Source: a gamma proteobacterium endosymbiont of Lamellibrachia anaximandri (GTDB lineage Bacteria > Pseudomonadota > Gammaproteobacteria > Chromatiales > Chromatiaceae). Taken from it: DNA of 55,827 nucleotides. The DNA lies in assembly GCA_016756835.1 (NCBI GenBank), contig JAESPE010000009.1:1-55827 (forward strand), in the 5' to 3' direction. The notes below the pieces were generated by a model. The model saw only the letters and a program-made list of their open reading frames with translations, had not been told where the DNA came from and did no database searches. Below are positions 27,593 to 36,572 of this stretch, piece by piece. The translations under genes and the position numbers were made by a program. Every line of letters starts with the position of its first letter. Position 1 is the first letter of the stretch.

Positions 27593-27874
27593 TCACCCAA
27601 AGCTATAATGCTTCTCCACGTCCTTGATGATCTGCCAAGTGCACTTCATCCCCGCAGGGAAGGTCACCAGATCACCGCGTCCAAACTCCTGGGGCTCACC
27701 GTCCTCCGGCGTCACTATGACCTTGCCGCGCAGGAAATAGCAGGTTTCGCTCTTGTCATAGGTCCACTCGAATGTGGAGACCTCTTTTTCCCAGGTTGGC
27801 CAGTCAAAAACACCGGTAATTTCCAACTTCATCGCAGAGGGACGGTGTTCAAAATGGATTGTGTGATGTGTCAT
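27593..27874 (-). CDS. Small cupin-domain protein
   Basis: A 93-residue single-domain cupin of the DUF861/cupin_3 type. The two cupin strands are visible: SETCYFLRGKVIVTPEDGEP and GRGDLVTFPAGMKCTWQI. A conserved FEWTYDKSET precedes the first. It is cytoplasmic. Relatives include the EutQ and ureidoglycolate-type cupins, but the substrate cannot be told from sequence. It is leftward, between mutS and a rightward sulfotransferase-like gene, with no obvious operon partner. Confidence 0.88.
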   Translation of the reverse strand: MTHHTIHFEHRPSAMKLEITGVFDWPTWEKEVSTFEWTYDKSETCYFLRGKVIVTPEDGEPQEFGRGDLVTFPAGMKCTWQIIKDVEKHYSFG

Positions 27875-28044
27875 ATTCGTTAGTTGCTGTCTGCTCGTGA
27901 TTTACATCGGGTGAGTCTAACCTGAATTGAGGGCTGCCGTCAGGTGGCTCATTTTTATTATTCATGCCCCATTTCGTGATGATCTGATTTGATTGGTTTA
28001 TGATCATCGGAAATGCCGGATCCCCATCCGGCTCGGAAGACACC

Positions 28045-28581
28045 ATGAATGTTTTTATCCTCAATACGGGTCGCTGCGGCTCCACAACTTGGGTCGAGGC
28101 CTGCAAATACATCCGCAATTACACTGCGGCCCATGAATCCCGAAGTCATCTTATCGGCGAGCAGCGGCTAGCCTATCCATCCCGGCATATCGAGGCGGAC
28201 AACCGCCTCTCCTGGTATCTGGGTCGACTGGATGCGCTGTATGGGGACGATGCGTTCTATGTACATCTGAGTCGCAATCGGGATGAGACAGCGCAAAGTT
28301 TTGCCAGGCGTATCGATTTCGGCATCATGCGCGCCTATCGAGAGGGCATCCTGCAGAACATGGAGCCTGACTATAGTGCCGAAGTATTGGCGCATGATTA
28401 CATCGAAACGGTGGAGAGCAATATCGCGCTATTTCTCAAGGACAAACACAATAAGATAAATGTTCGGCTTGAATCGGCCAAAGCTGATTTCTCTCTCTTC
28501 TGGAAAGCCATTGGTGCTGAAGGGGAATTGGAGGTAGCACTGGCTGAATTCGATGTGCGTTACAACCCGTCCAGTAGCTGA
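28045..28581 (+). CDS. Sulfotransferase-like protein
   Basis: A 178-residue protein with the PAPS 5'-phosphosulfate-binding loop at its N-terminus: MNVFILNTGRCGSTTWVEAC. A later segment FYVHLSRNRDETAQSFARR resembles the 3'-phosphate-binding region of sulfotransferases. The start at 28045 is chosen so that the loop sits at the N-terminus; an upstream GTG or ATG would add 15 residues. It is short for the family (usually over 220), so activity is uncertain. It is convergent with the methyltransferase-like gene. Surface glycan or lipid sulfation is a possible role but is inference. Confidence 0.75.
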   Translation: MNVFILNTGRCGSTTWVEACKYIRNYTAAHESRSHLIGEQRLAYPSRHIEADNRLSWYLGRLDALYGDDAFYVHLSRNRDETAQSFARRIDFGIMRAYREGILQNMEPDYSAEVLAHDYIETVESNIALFLKDKHNKINVRLESAKADFSLFWKAIGAEGELEVALAEFDVRYNPSSS

Positions 28582-28619
28582 ATATTGCCGAAGTAGGGCG
28601 GCATTCGGCACAGGTAGCT

Positions 28620-29264
28620 CTATCGTTTGTCGATAGACAGCAGGGAGCAGCCACGCTCCGTTTCGATAAAACTGTGCTGGACAGGCGGGTAATCCGCCTG
28701 CCACTGAGCGACCAGTTCCCGCTCATCTGCCCGCGCCGCATCGTCCAGATAGACGGTGCAATGGCTATTCAGTCTTTCCATCAACAACGGCAGTGCCGGG
28801 TAACGGGAGTGCTTCTGGATAAAGCCTGGAGGACCATCGATCACAAGCATATCGATCTCTGGTACGGATAGATCGGAGAGCATGTACCATTGAAATTCCC
28901 GACCACCAATTTTGGTGGCTACCAGTGGCGCGTGCAGAACTGTCGCCATGTTATCCAGGCCGTAGAGGTTCAGGGCAGCTTGCGTGGCCTGTGCGTACTT
29001 CTCACCATTTTCAAGGCTCCAGACATGGCCGTTACCATTTAACTGGCAGCAGCGTGCCAGCAGCAGCGTGCTCAAGCCACTGCTGCACTCAAACACGACA
29101 GAAGGCTTCTCCCGCAGACAGTGCTCAACGACCAAGCCCAAAAAGTCAGCTCCGGCCGACCAATGTTCGGTGTAGGGTAAGCCTTGATCGAGACCCAGAC
29201 GGTCGCACAGGGGTTGATACTCATTCGGGTAAGAAAAAGTGAGTGATGCCTGGATATGAGCCAT
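28620..29264 (-). CDS. Class I SAM methyltransferase-like protein, 5' end at an IS
   Basis: A 214-residue protein of the Methyltransf_24 type. It contains the SAM-binding motif I variant VVFECSSGLSTLLLARC, a motif II acidic residue in VWSLENGEKYA, and PEIDMLVIDGPPGF as the post-I Asp region. It is cytoplasmic. The ATG lies only 6 bp from the end of the ISAs1-type element, so no native promoter or Shine-Dalgarno is left (the bases before the ATG are the IS end plus a few). The original N-terminus may have been longer and lost. Confidence 0.75.
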   Translation of the reverse strand: MAHIQASLTFSYPNEYQPLCDRLGLDQGLPYTEHWSAGADFLGLVVEHCLREKPSVVFECSSGLSTLLLARCCQLNGNGHVWSLENGEKYAQATQAALNLYGLDNMATVLHAPLVATKIGGREFQWYMLSDLSVPEIDMLVIDGPPGFIQKHSRYPALPLLMERLNSHCTVYLDDAARADERELVAQWQADYPPVQHSFIETERGCSLLSIDKR

Positions 29265-29269
29265 ATTGT

Positions 29270-30481
29270 CAGGGCCACCGCATTAAAATCAGCTTGAAAA
29301 CACCACCTTAGTGCGGTAACGGTCATTCCACGCAGCTTTTCTCTTTTTCTTAGCGAGACTGAGTGAAGAGGACTCCTGCTGAAACAAGTTCATACACAGA
29401 TGACGTATGCTGGTCATGATCGTAGCGGCATGCCCTTTACGTATCCGGCTGGCATCGTCACCAAAAACCACATCGAGTCGCCAATGCAGTGGATTCTCCA
29501 CCCCCCAATGCCCACGCACGGCATTTGCAAATACCTTTGCATTTGCCGTGATTGAGTTGATGAAATAACGCCGCTCAATGCTTTTAACATTCCCTTCCAA
29601 ACATTCACGTTCAACCATTCCAATGCTGGTCAGCCCCTTCCATTTGTGCATATCGGGTAACGTCAACAGAACATCACTTATCCAGTATCGTCGCGTTTCA
29701 AGCCGACCATGCGCCTTATCCAACTCTTCCTCATAGTCATAATTAATACCATTGAAATGACTCACTTGTGCTGTCAGAAAAAAATCCTCAACGGCATCAT
29801 GAAGTGTGCCCTGATTGCCCTTTAATCCGAGCACATAATCTCCTTGCCGATCAATGATCTGCTCAGCAATGCCTCGTTGACAGCCCATGGCATCAATCGT
29901 AACGATGCATCCCTTAAGTTCCAATAATTCCAGCAGTTTTGGAATGGCTGTAATCTCATTAGACTTCTCATCTGTGGCTTGTTGGCCCAGAACCATGCGG
30001 TTGGTGCACGCCCATGCACTGACCATGTGCAGTGGATTGCGGTTATTCTTACGATCTCGCGAACCCCGTGCCGTTTTGCCATCTACGGCAATAATCTCTC
30101 CATTCGTAGCGCTCACCACTGATTGCGTCCAGCTCATAAAGCATTCACGGAATCCTACGGGCGATATCCTTGAGAGAACATAGGCGATGCAGTCATGAGA
30201 TGGAACTCCATTCTCAAGGGCAATATGCTGCTGTAGCCAATCTAGTTTTTCTTTTCCAAAATCCTCTATCGCCTCCCAGCCATCTGCTCCGCTGGCAACA
30301 GCTGATACGGTGAGTACGATGATATCAATTAGGCTATGTTGCTTGTGTCGCTCTATTCTTGGGTCAGTTAGGGAGGAAAAATGCTCTACTATGCTGGCGG
30401 TCATGAGAAACTCCTGATGTTGTTTCTCGTAATGATCGCCTAGTTCATTGCATTTAAACAGGTTTTAATGCGGTGGCCCTG
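29270..30481 (-). mobile_element. ISAs1-type insertion sequence
   Basis: A 1212-bp element bounded by perfect 19-bp inverted repeats: CAGGGCCACCGCATTAAAA at 29270-29288 and its reverse complement at 30463-30481. It holds one intact transposase gene. The flanks (GCCATATTGT left, GAACCCAGGC right) do not match, so there is no target-site duplication. That points to a deletion or rearrangement next to the element after insertion. It cuts the 3' part of a secreted-protein gene on the right. Confidence 0.95.
29289..30404 (-). CDS. ISAs1 family transposase
   Basis: A 371-residue DDE transposase of the ISAs1/H-repeat type. Family signatures are FSSLTDPRIERHKQHSLIDI at the start, AVASGADGWEAIEDFG, the first Asp in IAVDGKTARGSRD, the second in VTIDAMGCQRGIAEQI, and the C-terminal RGHWGVENPLHWRLDVVFGDD with the catalytic Glu. 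It is full length with no stops or frameshifts, so it is probably functional. It fills the IS between the two inverted repeats. Confidence 0.96.
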   Translation of the reverse strand: MTASIVEHFSSLTDPRIERHKQHSLIDIIVLTVSAVASGADGWEAIEDFGKEKLDWLQQHIALENGVPSHDCIAYVLSRISPVGFRECFMSWTQSVVSATNGEIIAVDGKTARGSRDRKNNRNPLHMVSAWACTNRMVLGQQATDEKSNEITAIPKLLELLELKGCIVTIDAMGCQRGIAEQIIDRQGDYVLGLKGNQGTLHDAVEDFFLTAQVSHFNGINYDYEEELDKAHGRLETRRYWISDVLLTLPDMHKWKGLTSIGMVERECLEGNVKSIERRYFINSITANAKVFANAVRGHWGVENPLHWRLDVVFGDDASRIRKGHAATIMTSIRHLCMNLFQQESSSLSLAKKKRKAAWNDRYRTKVVFSS

Positions 30482-30823
30482 GAACCCAGGCTCATCGATC
30501 TCCCAAGACTGGCCAGCCACCAGTACACCATGAGCCGCGCCGGTTTCGTTGAAGGAAGTATTGATCGCCTGGTCGATCTCATGGTCAAACCAGCCACCGA
30601 AGAAATGATCGCCGGTTCCGGTAATGGTTGCCGTAATGATGCCCAGCCCCGTCGTCATGTTGAATGCACTGACATCAACGCCGGCAGGCACGGCGGCAGC
30701 ACTAAAAGTCCCGTCGACATTGAAAGCGAAATCTTTCAGATCAATGGTGCCGGCATGGGCTGAAAAGGCGGTCAACCCCAGGACCGAAGCCAGAATCCAT
30801 GCGGAAAATCTACGTTTCATCAT
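30482..30823 (-). pseudogene. Secreted-protein gene truncated by the ISAs1 element
   Basis: The first 114 codons of a gene with a Sec signal peptide (MKRRFSAWILASVLGLTAFSAHA) and a Gly/Asn/Asp-rich beta-type mature part (TIDLKDFAFNVDGTFSAAAV, GTGDHFFGGWFDHEIDQA). The composition is like PEP-CTERM exported proteins, but the C-terminal sorting signal is absent. The frame runs into the IS and stops there (30440). The missing 3' part is not found on the other side of the IS, where the methyltransferase-like gene begins. Expression of a truncated exported product is possible but it would lack its end. Confidence 0.75.
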
Positions 30824-31109
30824 CCTACTTTCGCCTCCCGACGCTGGATATAAATGTTTTATACAGATAATAAATTCACAGCAAGATTTGAACCAGATAT
30901 TTTCGATGCACGCTTAACTTCTTGTATTTTTTAATAATTTGATACGAATTAGGATTATTTATCCCATCCCGTCTCCAGCCAAAAGCAGAATTTGTAAAAT
31001 ATTCCGACATAAAAAGAAAGGTTAAAGGCGTTCGTGCCAGTGGATAGGCCGGGCTTTGTCGCTACTGCTTTCTGAGAGATAGCGATTTCTTTCCAAGAAC
31101 TCCGAATGC

Positions 31110-31196
31110 GTAGGCCCGATCAAGCGCAGCGGATCGGGCATTGAAGCATTGAGAACGATTGAGGTTGCCGGTTCCGCTGCGCTTGAACCGTCCTAC
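31110..31196. repeat. REP-like palindromic pair, copy 2
   Basis: It carries the same two hairpins as 561-649, in reverse order. First GTAGGCCCGATC and GGATCGGGCA surround the AAGCGCAGC loop. Then TTGCCGGTTCCG and CTTGAACCG surround the CTGCG loop, ending TCCTAC. Confidence 0.85.
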
Positions 31197-31249
31197 ATCT
31201 TCCCACTGGCAGCAGCGACGCAGCACGGCATCTCCTGTGGCATGGTCTC

Positions 31250-31287
31250 CTTTAGTTTTTTACCTTTCGCCTTTAACCTATATTTTT
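31250..31287. repeat. Degenerate heptamer repeat at the pentapeptide-gene 3' end
   Basis: On the minus strand the stop context AGGTGAA is followed by TTAAAGG, CGAAAGG and then TAAAAAACTAAAGG. It is the same RAAAGGY-type heptad as at 27559-27592, again starting at a stop codon. Confidence 0.5.
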
Positions 31288-32142
31288 TCACCTAAGATTC
31301 TGCTTATACGACGGTATATCCGCATTCAGCGCCTTGGAAAAGTTGGAGAAGTCCATGGTCACCGAGGCCAGTTCGACCCCTTCAAAGTTGGTATTGGTGA
31401 CATCGGCACTGCGCATCACGGTGCCCCCCATCACTGCATGAGAGAGATCGGCACCGGAAAGATTGACATTTCTCATCACACAATCCTCGGCGGAGATATT
31501 GCGCAGACGGGCGCCACTCAGGTTGGCCCCTTCCAGATTCGCCAGATTGATGGCGCTGAAACCGTCCGGCTGTTGACTTTCGAGGTTGATCCCACTGAGA
31601 TCGGCTTTGATCAGGTTGGTGTCGTTCAGATGGGCATCCCTGAAATCGGCATTGGAGAGATCAGCCCGGCGAAGATTGGCCTTGATGAAGAGCGCATCAT
31701 GGGCCACGCTGCCTGATAGATTGGCCTCCTGAAAATCGGCATCACACATGTCCGCACGGCTCAGGTCGGCACCTGACAGGTTGGCCCCGCGAAACATCCC
31801 GCTGCGCAGGTCAGCACCTCTCATGTCAGCCCCGGTGAGATCCGCCCCTTCCAGCACCGCAGCATTGGCGCGTACGTTACTGCCGAAACGCACCTGAACG
31901 AGATTTGCGCCTTTGAGACTCGCGCCACTCAGATGGGCATTATTGAATGTTGCCCCTTGCAGATTGGCGCCACTCAGATCGGCATCGATCAACTCGGCAG
32001 AGTTGAATCGCGCACCTCGCATATCCCTGTTTCTCAGATCTGCCGCCTCCAGATCCATCTCCCGCAGATCCGCGCCGACCAGCGTTTCGAGTTCGAGACT
32101 GGCAATCACTTCACCCGACACTTTATTTTTGATTTCCAGCAT
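31288..32142 (-). CDS. Pentapeptide-repeat protein
   Basis: A 284-residue protein made almost wholly of A(D/N)LxX pentapeptide repeats (for example GADLTGADMRGADLRSGMFR, GANLSGADLSRADMCDADFQ), which fold into a right-handed quadrilateral beta-helix. The start at 32142 (MLEIKNKVSGEV) is favoured because GGAG lies six bases upstream; the open frame extends 28 codons further. There is no signal peptide. Functions in the family range from gyrase protection to scaffolding and cannot be told apart here. A heptamer repeat begins at its stop codon. Confidence 0.9.
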   Translation of the reverse strand: MLEIKNKVSGEVIASLELETLVGADLREMDLEAADLRNRDMRGARFNSAELIDADLSGANLQGATFNNAHLSGASLKGANLVQVRFGSNVRANAAVLEGADLTGADMRGADLRSGMFRGANLSGADLSRADMCDADFQEANLSGSVAHDALFIKANLRRADLSNADFRDAHLNDTNLIKADLSGINLESQQPDGFSAINLANLEGANLSGARLRNISAEDCVMRNVNLSGADLSHAVMGGTVMRSADVTNTNFEGVELASVTMDFSNFSKALNADIPSYKQNLR

Positions 32143-32317
32143 TTTTTTCTCCATTTTTTCCGTGTCACTGTTATTCCTAATTGGAAGCATAGTCCCAGCC
32201 ACTATCCTCTGGAAGACTTTATCCATCCAAGATGATCATGGTCAACAGAAGAAGGCTGTCAACAACTATACTTGCTCGTAGATAGTGCGTTTTTTCGCAG
32301 TCTGTGGGAAGCCGTCA

Positions 32318-35300
32318 ATGACAAAAAAAACATCACCCAGATTTCGATCGCGTCGACCGGCTCTCGATCATGCCGCGCTACCCCATAAGGTTGAGCTGCC
32401 ACTGGGCATGGCGGGTAATGTCGCCCGCACATTCATCGACTCCCCCCTCTCCCCCCTGCTTCTGCTTGCCTGCCTCTTCATCGGCATCCTGGGCCTGATC
32501 TTCACGCCGCGGCAGGAGGATCCCGAGATCCTCGTGCCGATGATCGATGTCTTCGTCAGTTACCCCGGCGCCTCCTCGGATCAGGTCGCCAGCCTGGCCA
32601 CAGATCCGCTGGAACGCATGATGAGCGAGATCCCCGGTACCAAGCACATCTACTCCGCCAGCGAACGTGAGCGGGCCATCGTCACCGTCCGATTCAAGGT
32701 CGGGGAGAAGCTTGGGCCCTCTATCGTCAAGGTGCACGACAAGATCCAGTCAAACCTCGACAAGATGCCCCCCGGCGTGGCGATGCCTCTGGTAAAACCC
32801 AAAGGCATCGATGACGTTCCAGTGGTTACCGTTACCCTCTGGTCTGAGGAGATGAGGGGCGTCGATCTGCGCGCCCTCGCCTTCGATTTGCTGCAGCGTC
32901 TGAAGGAGGTGCCGGATACGGGGCAGGGTTTCGTCGTCGGCGGGCAGGCGCGTCAGGTACGCGTCGAGGTCCTGCCCGAGCGGCTTGCGGGTCACGGCAT
33001 CAGCATGGACTCCGTTGCCAATACGATCCGCACCGCCAACATCGAGCAGAGCTCAGGCACGATAGAGATCAGCGATACCCACTATAAGGTCACTGCCGGT
33101 CAGTTCCTTAAAAATGCCGCAGATGTGGCAAAGCTGGTGGTGGGCAGCCATTTCGGCAAACCTGTCTATGTCCATGACGTGGCAAATGTGTTCGAAGACG
33201 CGGAAGAGACCCAACGCATGGTCAGCTTCATCAGTGGCACAGCCTTGCCTGATGAGGCGATCCACACTGATGGCGCAGCCGCGGTCACCATCGCCATTGC
33301 CAAAAAAGAGGGCACCAACGGTGTCGCGGTAGCCGATACGCTGCTGGAAAAACTGGAGCGTCTCAAAGGCCGGCTGATCCCCACCAACGTCAACGCCGAG
33401 ATCACCCGCAACTACGGCAAGACCGCCAACGACAAGGTCAACGAACTGCTCATCGCCCTGCTTGAAGCCACCATCGCAGTGAGTATTCTCAGCTGGCTGC
33501 TGATCGGCCGCCGCCCGGCGATGGTGGTCATCACCATCATTCCGGTGGTCATCCTGGTCACCATCTGGTCATCCTGGGTAATGGGCTACACCATCAACCG
33601 GGTAAGCCTTTTCGCCCTGATCTTCTCCATCGGCATCCTGGTGGACGACGCCACTGTGGTGGTGGAGAACATCTTCCGGCGCTGGCTGCACGACGATTCA
33701 ACCAGTAAGGAGATTGCAATAGATGCCGTGCGCGAGGTGGGCAATCCCACAATCATCGCCACCCTGACGATCCTCTCCGCCCTGCTGCCGATGGGTTTCG
33801 TCAGCGGCATGATGGGGCCCTATATGTTTCCCATCCCCCTGTTCGGATCGGTGGCCATGATCTTCTCTCTCTTCGCTGCCTTTGTGTTCACCCCCTGGAC
33901 CGCGCGTCTGATGCGACCCAAACTCGATGCACTGAAGCGGGCGGAAGAAAAAGAACGCAAGATCCAGGCCGCCATCGGAAAACTCTACCGGCCTATCATT
34001 GAACCCCTGGTTCACAACCGGCATCTGGCAAAGGTCTTCCTGATCAGCATCGTCATCGCCTTCTTCGCAGCCTGCTCCCTCTTCTATTTCAAAGCAGTGA
34101 CGGTAAAGATGTTGCCGTTCGACAACAAACCGGAATTCAACGTCGTCATCAACATGCCGGAAGGTACCGCACTGCCGGTCACTGCCAACGTAACCCAGCG
34201 GCTGGCCCGGCACCTGAAGGGCATGCCTGAGGTTACCGCTCTGCAGACTTACATCGGCACCGCCTCGCCGTTCAACTTCAACGGCATGGTGCGCCACTAC
34301 TATCTGCGCCAGGAACCCTGGCAGGCAGACATTCAGGTGATGTTGATCGACAAGGATGACCGAAAGCGCAGCAGCCACCAGATCGCCGAAGCGGCCCGGC
34401 GCCTGCTGACACCCTTTGCCCAGGAGCTGAATGCCCGTATTTCGGTGGTCGAGATGCCCCCCGGCCCACCGGTGCTGCAGACCGTGGTGGCAGAAGTTTA
34501 TGGTCCGGATGACCTCACCCGCAAGACCGTCTCAAAAGATCTGATAGAGATGTTCAAAGCGGCTCCCAATCTGGTGGACGTCGACTCCTACATCGCCGAT
34601 GACTATCAACGTTGGCACTTTGCGGTGGATACTGAAAAAGCCACCCGCCGTGGCGTCCAGGTGGAAACCATCACCCGCAATCTGGACATGGCCCTCGGCG
34701 GCTACAAGCTGGGCGACGTGAAACGGGGACACGAACTGGAGCCGACCTATCTGGTCATTCAGTTGCCGCTGGCCTCCCGCGCCGAACTGAACCGGTTGGC
34801 CAACCTGCCGATCGCCGGAGGAGAGGGCACGACCATTCCACTCTTCGAGCTGGGCAGATTTGAACTGATAGCGGAAGACCCGATCATCTACCATAAGGAT
34901 CTGCGCCCCATGGAGTATGTGGTGGGCGAAATGGAGGGCAAACTCGGCGCACCACTCTACGGTATGCTCGCGGTGGAGGATCAACTCAAACAGTATGAGA
35001 CCCCGGATGGGGTTCAGATCAGCGGTACCATGACGGGGCCACCGCAGGACGATGCTGTCTCCGGCTTCGAATGGAGTGGCGAGTGGATCATCACCTATGA
35101 GACCTTCCGCGACCTCGGGCTTGCCTTCGCTGCGGCACTGGTGTTGATCTATATCCTGCTGGTATGGGAGTTCGGTAACTTCATCCAGCCGGTGATCATC
35201 ATGGCGCCGATCCCGCTGACTCTGATCGGCATCATCCCCGGACACTGGCTGCTGGGCGCAGAGTTCACCGCCACCTCCATGATCGGCTTTATCGCCCTGG

Positions 35301-35650
35301 CCGGTATCGGCGTGCGCAAGTCGATCCTGCTGGTGGACTTTGCCAAAAATGAGGTCCATCGCGGCGTGAGCATCAAAGAGGCGGTAATGATGGCAGGACA
35401 GATCCGCATGCGCCCGATCTGGGTAACCGATCTCACCATGATGGCCGGCGCCTTCGCCATCCTGTTCGACCCTATCTTCCAGGGTATGGCAATCTCCCTG
35501 CTGTTCGGCCCGATCATCGGCATCCCGATGACACTGGCGGTCATTCCGCTTGGGTGCATATCTGCAGGCAACGCCTTCTGTGCAGTGGATGACCAAGAAG
35601 CAACCAGCTGTGATCTGCCGGATACGGAGACCATCGTAGAGAAGGAGTAG
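32318..35650 (+). CDS. RND family efflux permease
   Basis: A 1110-residue inner-membrane proton-driven pump of the AcrB-like HAE1/acriflavin-resistance type. TM1 lies near FIDSPLSPLLLLACLFIGIL, a large periplasmic loop follows, and TM4 contains the proton-relay pair in IGILVDDATVVVENIFRRW. A second periplasmic loop is followed by TM10 (GVRKSILLVDFAKNEV, with Arg-Lys where AcrB has Lys940-Asn). The start at 32318 is a better fit than GTG 32285. No membrane-fusion protein or outer-membrane partner gene is adjacent, so it must work with partners encoded elsewhere or alone. The substrate is unknown. Confidence 0.92.
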   Translation: MTKKTSPRFRSRRPALDHAALPHKVELPLGMAGNVARTFIDSPLSPLLLLACLFIGILGLIFTPRQEDPEILVPMIDVFVSYPGASSDQVASLATDPLERMMSEIPGTKHIYSASERERAIVTVRFKVGEKLGPSIVKVHDKIQSNLDKMPPGVAMPLVKPKGIDDVPVVTVTLWSEEMRGVDLRALAFDLLQRLKEVPDTGQGFVVGGQARQVRVEVLPERLAGHGISMDSVANTIRTANIEQSSGTIEISDTHYKVTAGQFLKNAADVAKLVVGSHFGKPVYVHDVANVFEDAEETQRMVSFISGTALPDEAIHTDGAAAVTIAIAKKEGTNGVAVADTLLEKLERLKGRLIPTNVNAEITRNYGKTANDKVNELLIALLEATIAVSILSWLLIGRRPAMVVITIIPVVILVTIWSSWVMGYTINRVSLFALIFSIGILVDDATVVVENIFRRWLHDDSTSKEIAIDAVREVGNPTIIATLTILSALLPMGFVSGMMGPYMFPIPLFGSVAMIFSLFAAFVFTPWTARLMRPKLDALKRAEEKERKIQAAIGKLYRPIIEPLVHNRHLAKVFLISIVIAFFAACSLFYFKAVTVKMLPFDNKPEFNVVINMPEGTALPVTANVTQRLARHLKGMPEVTALQTYIGTASPFNFNGMVRHYYLRQEPWQADIQVMLIDKDDRKRSSHQIAEAARRLLTPFAQELNARISVVEMPPGPPVLQTVVAEVYGPDDLTRKTVSKDLIEMFKAAPNLVDVDSYIADDYQRWHFAVDTEKATRRGVQVETITRNLDMALGGYKLGDVKRGHELEPTYLVIQLPLASRAELNRLANLPIAGGEGTTIPLFELGRFELIAEDPIIYHKDLRPMEYVVGEMEGKLGAPLYGMLAVEDQLKQYETPDGVQISGTMTGPPQDDAVSGFEWSGEWIITYETFRDLGLAFAAALVLIYILLVWEFGNFIQPVIIMAPIPLTLIGIIPGHWLLGAEFTATSMIGFIALAGIGVRKSILLVDFAKNEVHRGVSIKEAVMMAGQIRMRPIWVTDLTMMAGAFAILFDPIFQGMAISLLFGPIIGIPMTLAVIPLGCISAGNAFCAVDDQEATSCDLPDTETIVEKE

Positions 35651-35662
35651 TTTTTCAGATGA

Positions 35663-35693
35663 TGCCGGATCCGCTACGCTTGATCCGGCCTAG
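35663..35693. repeat. REP-like palindrome, single half
   Basis: One hairpin TGCCGGATC/GATCCGGC around CGCTACGCTT, ending GGCCTAG. It matches one half of the paired elements and lies 13 bp after the RND permease stop, so it could act in 3'-end stability. Confidence 0.75.
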
Positions 35694-35718
35694 GTTCCTG
35701 TCGCCTGTCGCCATTTAT

Positions 35719-36300
35719 TTACTCACACATTTTGGAAATCTTACGCGAGCCTGTCGCCTGTCCACCCTGCCCCAGGGTGATCTTCAGCAACGGCGGCGTC
35801 ACCAACGTCGTCACGATCACCATCAACTCCGCTGCTGAAAACGTGGCGGAATCGATTACCTTCAGACTAATACCGATGGAGGCAAAGACCAATCCCACCT
35901 CACCCCTCGGCAGCATGCCTATACCTACCGCCAATCGCTTGCGTCCCTTCTCCAAAACCCCCAACCCGGAAACGATCTTGCCGATTATGGCAACCAGAAT
36001 CAGGCCGGTGGAGAGCAGTAACACATGCCAATCGAGGAAGGTTTCCAGTTTCACCTGTATCCCCATCAAGACAAAAAATATCGGCACCAGAATAGCCATC
36101 AGATCGAAACCGAGAAAGTAGAGCAGATTACCCAGCAGCACGCCCATCACCAGCTCACCGAGCACAGAGGGTTGCTTCAGACGCCGGGCGCCAAAACGCC
36201 CAAGCAGCGCGGAGACAAGAATCAGGGTAACACTAAAGATGACCGGGGCGATGGGATCGCCATGGGAAACGATAGTGGATACTTCGGTAACCGGATCCAT
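35719..36300 (-). pseudogene. Cation:proton antiporter with large in-frame internal deletion
   Basis: The 193-codon frame joins the first and last parts of a CPA2/Kef-type Na+ or K+:proton antiporter. Residues 1-67 match the N-terminus (IFSVTLILVSALLGRFGARR, LGELVMGVLLGNLLYFLGFD). From MAILVPIFFVLMGIQVKLE on, it matches the last third of the protein (KIVSGLG, VGIGMLPRGEVGLVFASIG, VTTLVTPPLLK). Full-length relatives are about 400-450 residues, so some 200-250 residues with the central helices and ion-binding site are missing. The reading frame is kept. It is almost certainly not a working antiporter, though it would still be a membrane protein if made. Confidence 0.8.
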
Positions 36301-36402
36301 GCGCTGTCAACAAAACCTGTCAGGAATAAGCGTTTAATCTAATTCTAGTCCGCTTTTCGACAGGGTTCGTTTTTTGGGGTAATGAAGATATTGCTGATCA
36401 GT

Positions 36403-36487
36403 GTAGGCCCGGTCAAGCGCAGTGGATCGGGCATTTTCATGATAGGACGCATGGGGCGCCGGTTCCGCTACGCTTGAACCGGCCTAC
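36403..36487. repeat. REP-like palindromic pair, copy 3
   Basis: GTAGGCCCGGTC and GGATCGGGCA surround an AAGCGCAGT loop. Then GCGCCGGTTCCG and TTGAACCGGCCTAC surround CTACGC. It lies between the antiporter pseudogene and the isc operon end. Confidence 0.85.
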
Positions 36488-36501
36488 TCTCGTTCGTTTT
36501 T

Positions 36502-36532
36502 GGGAGCGGTATTATCGGCGCGGCGCCGCTCC
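36502..36532. repeat. GC-rich hairpin between REP copy 3 and iscX
   Basis: GGAGCGG and CCGCTCC are inverted around a GC-rich spacer containing GGCGCGGCGCC. No T-run follows on either strand, so it is not a typical intrinsic terminator. It sits 40 bp beyond the iscX stop. Confidence 0.5.
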
Positions 36533-36572
36533 TACGCTCTGACTGAGCATTCGTCGGCCCAGGGCCGCGAAA

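Larger units (their letters stand above)
30824..31287. other. Intergenic region with palindromic and heptamer repeats
   Basis: There is no convincing gene. The part next to the truncated secreted-protein gene (about 30840-31020) is AT-rich and likely held its promoter. The rest carries REP-like copy 2 (31110-31196) and a heptamer array ending at the pentapeptide-repeat stop codon. Confidence 0.6.

Noticed and set aside
34532-35596. 354-codon open frame antisense to the RND permease (and similar long frames antisense to mutS, hscA and the beta-helix gene)
   Set aside because: Composition is rich in His, Arg, Gln and Asp with no domain pattern. The opposite strand carries a clear gene with conserved motifs throughout, so these are shadows.
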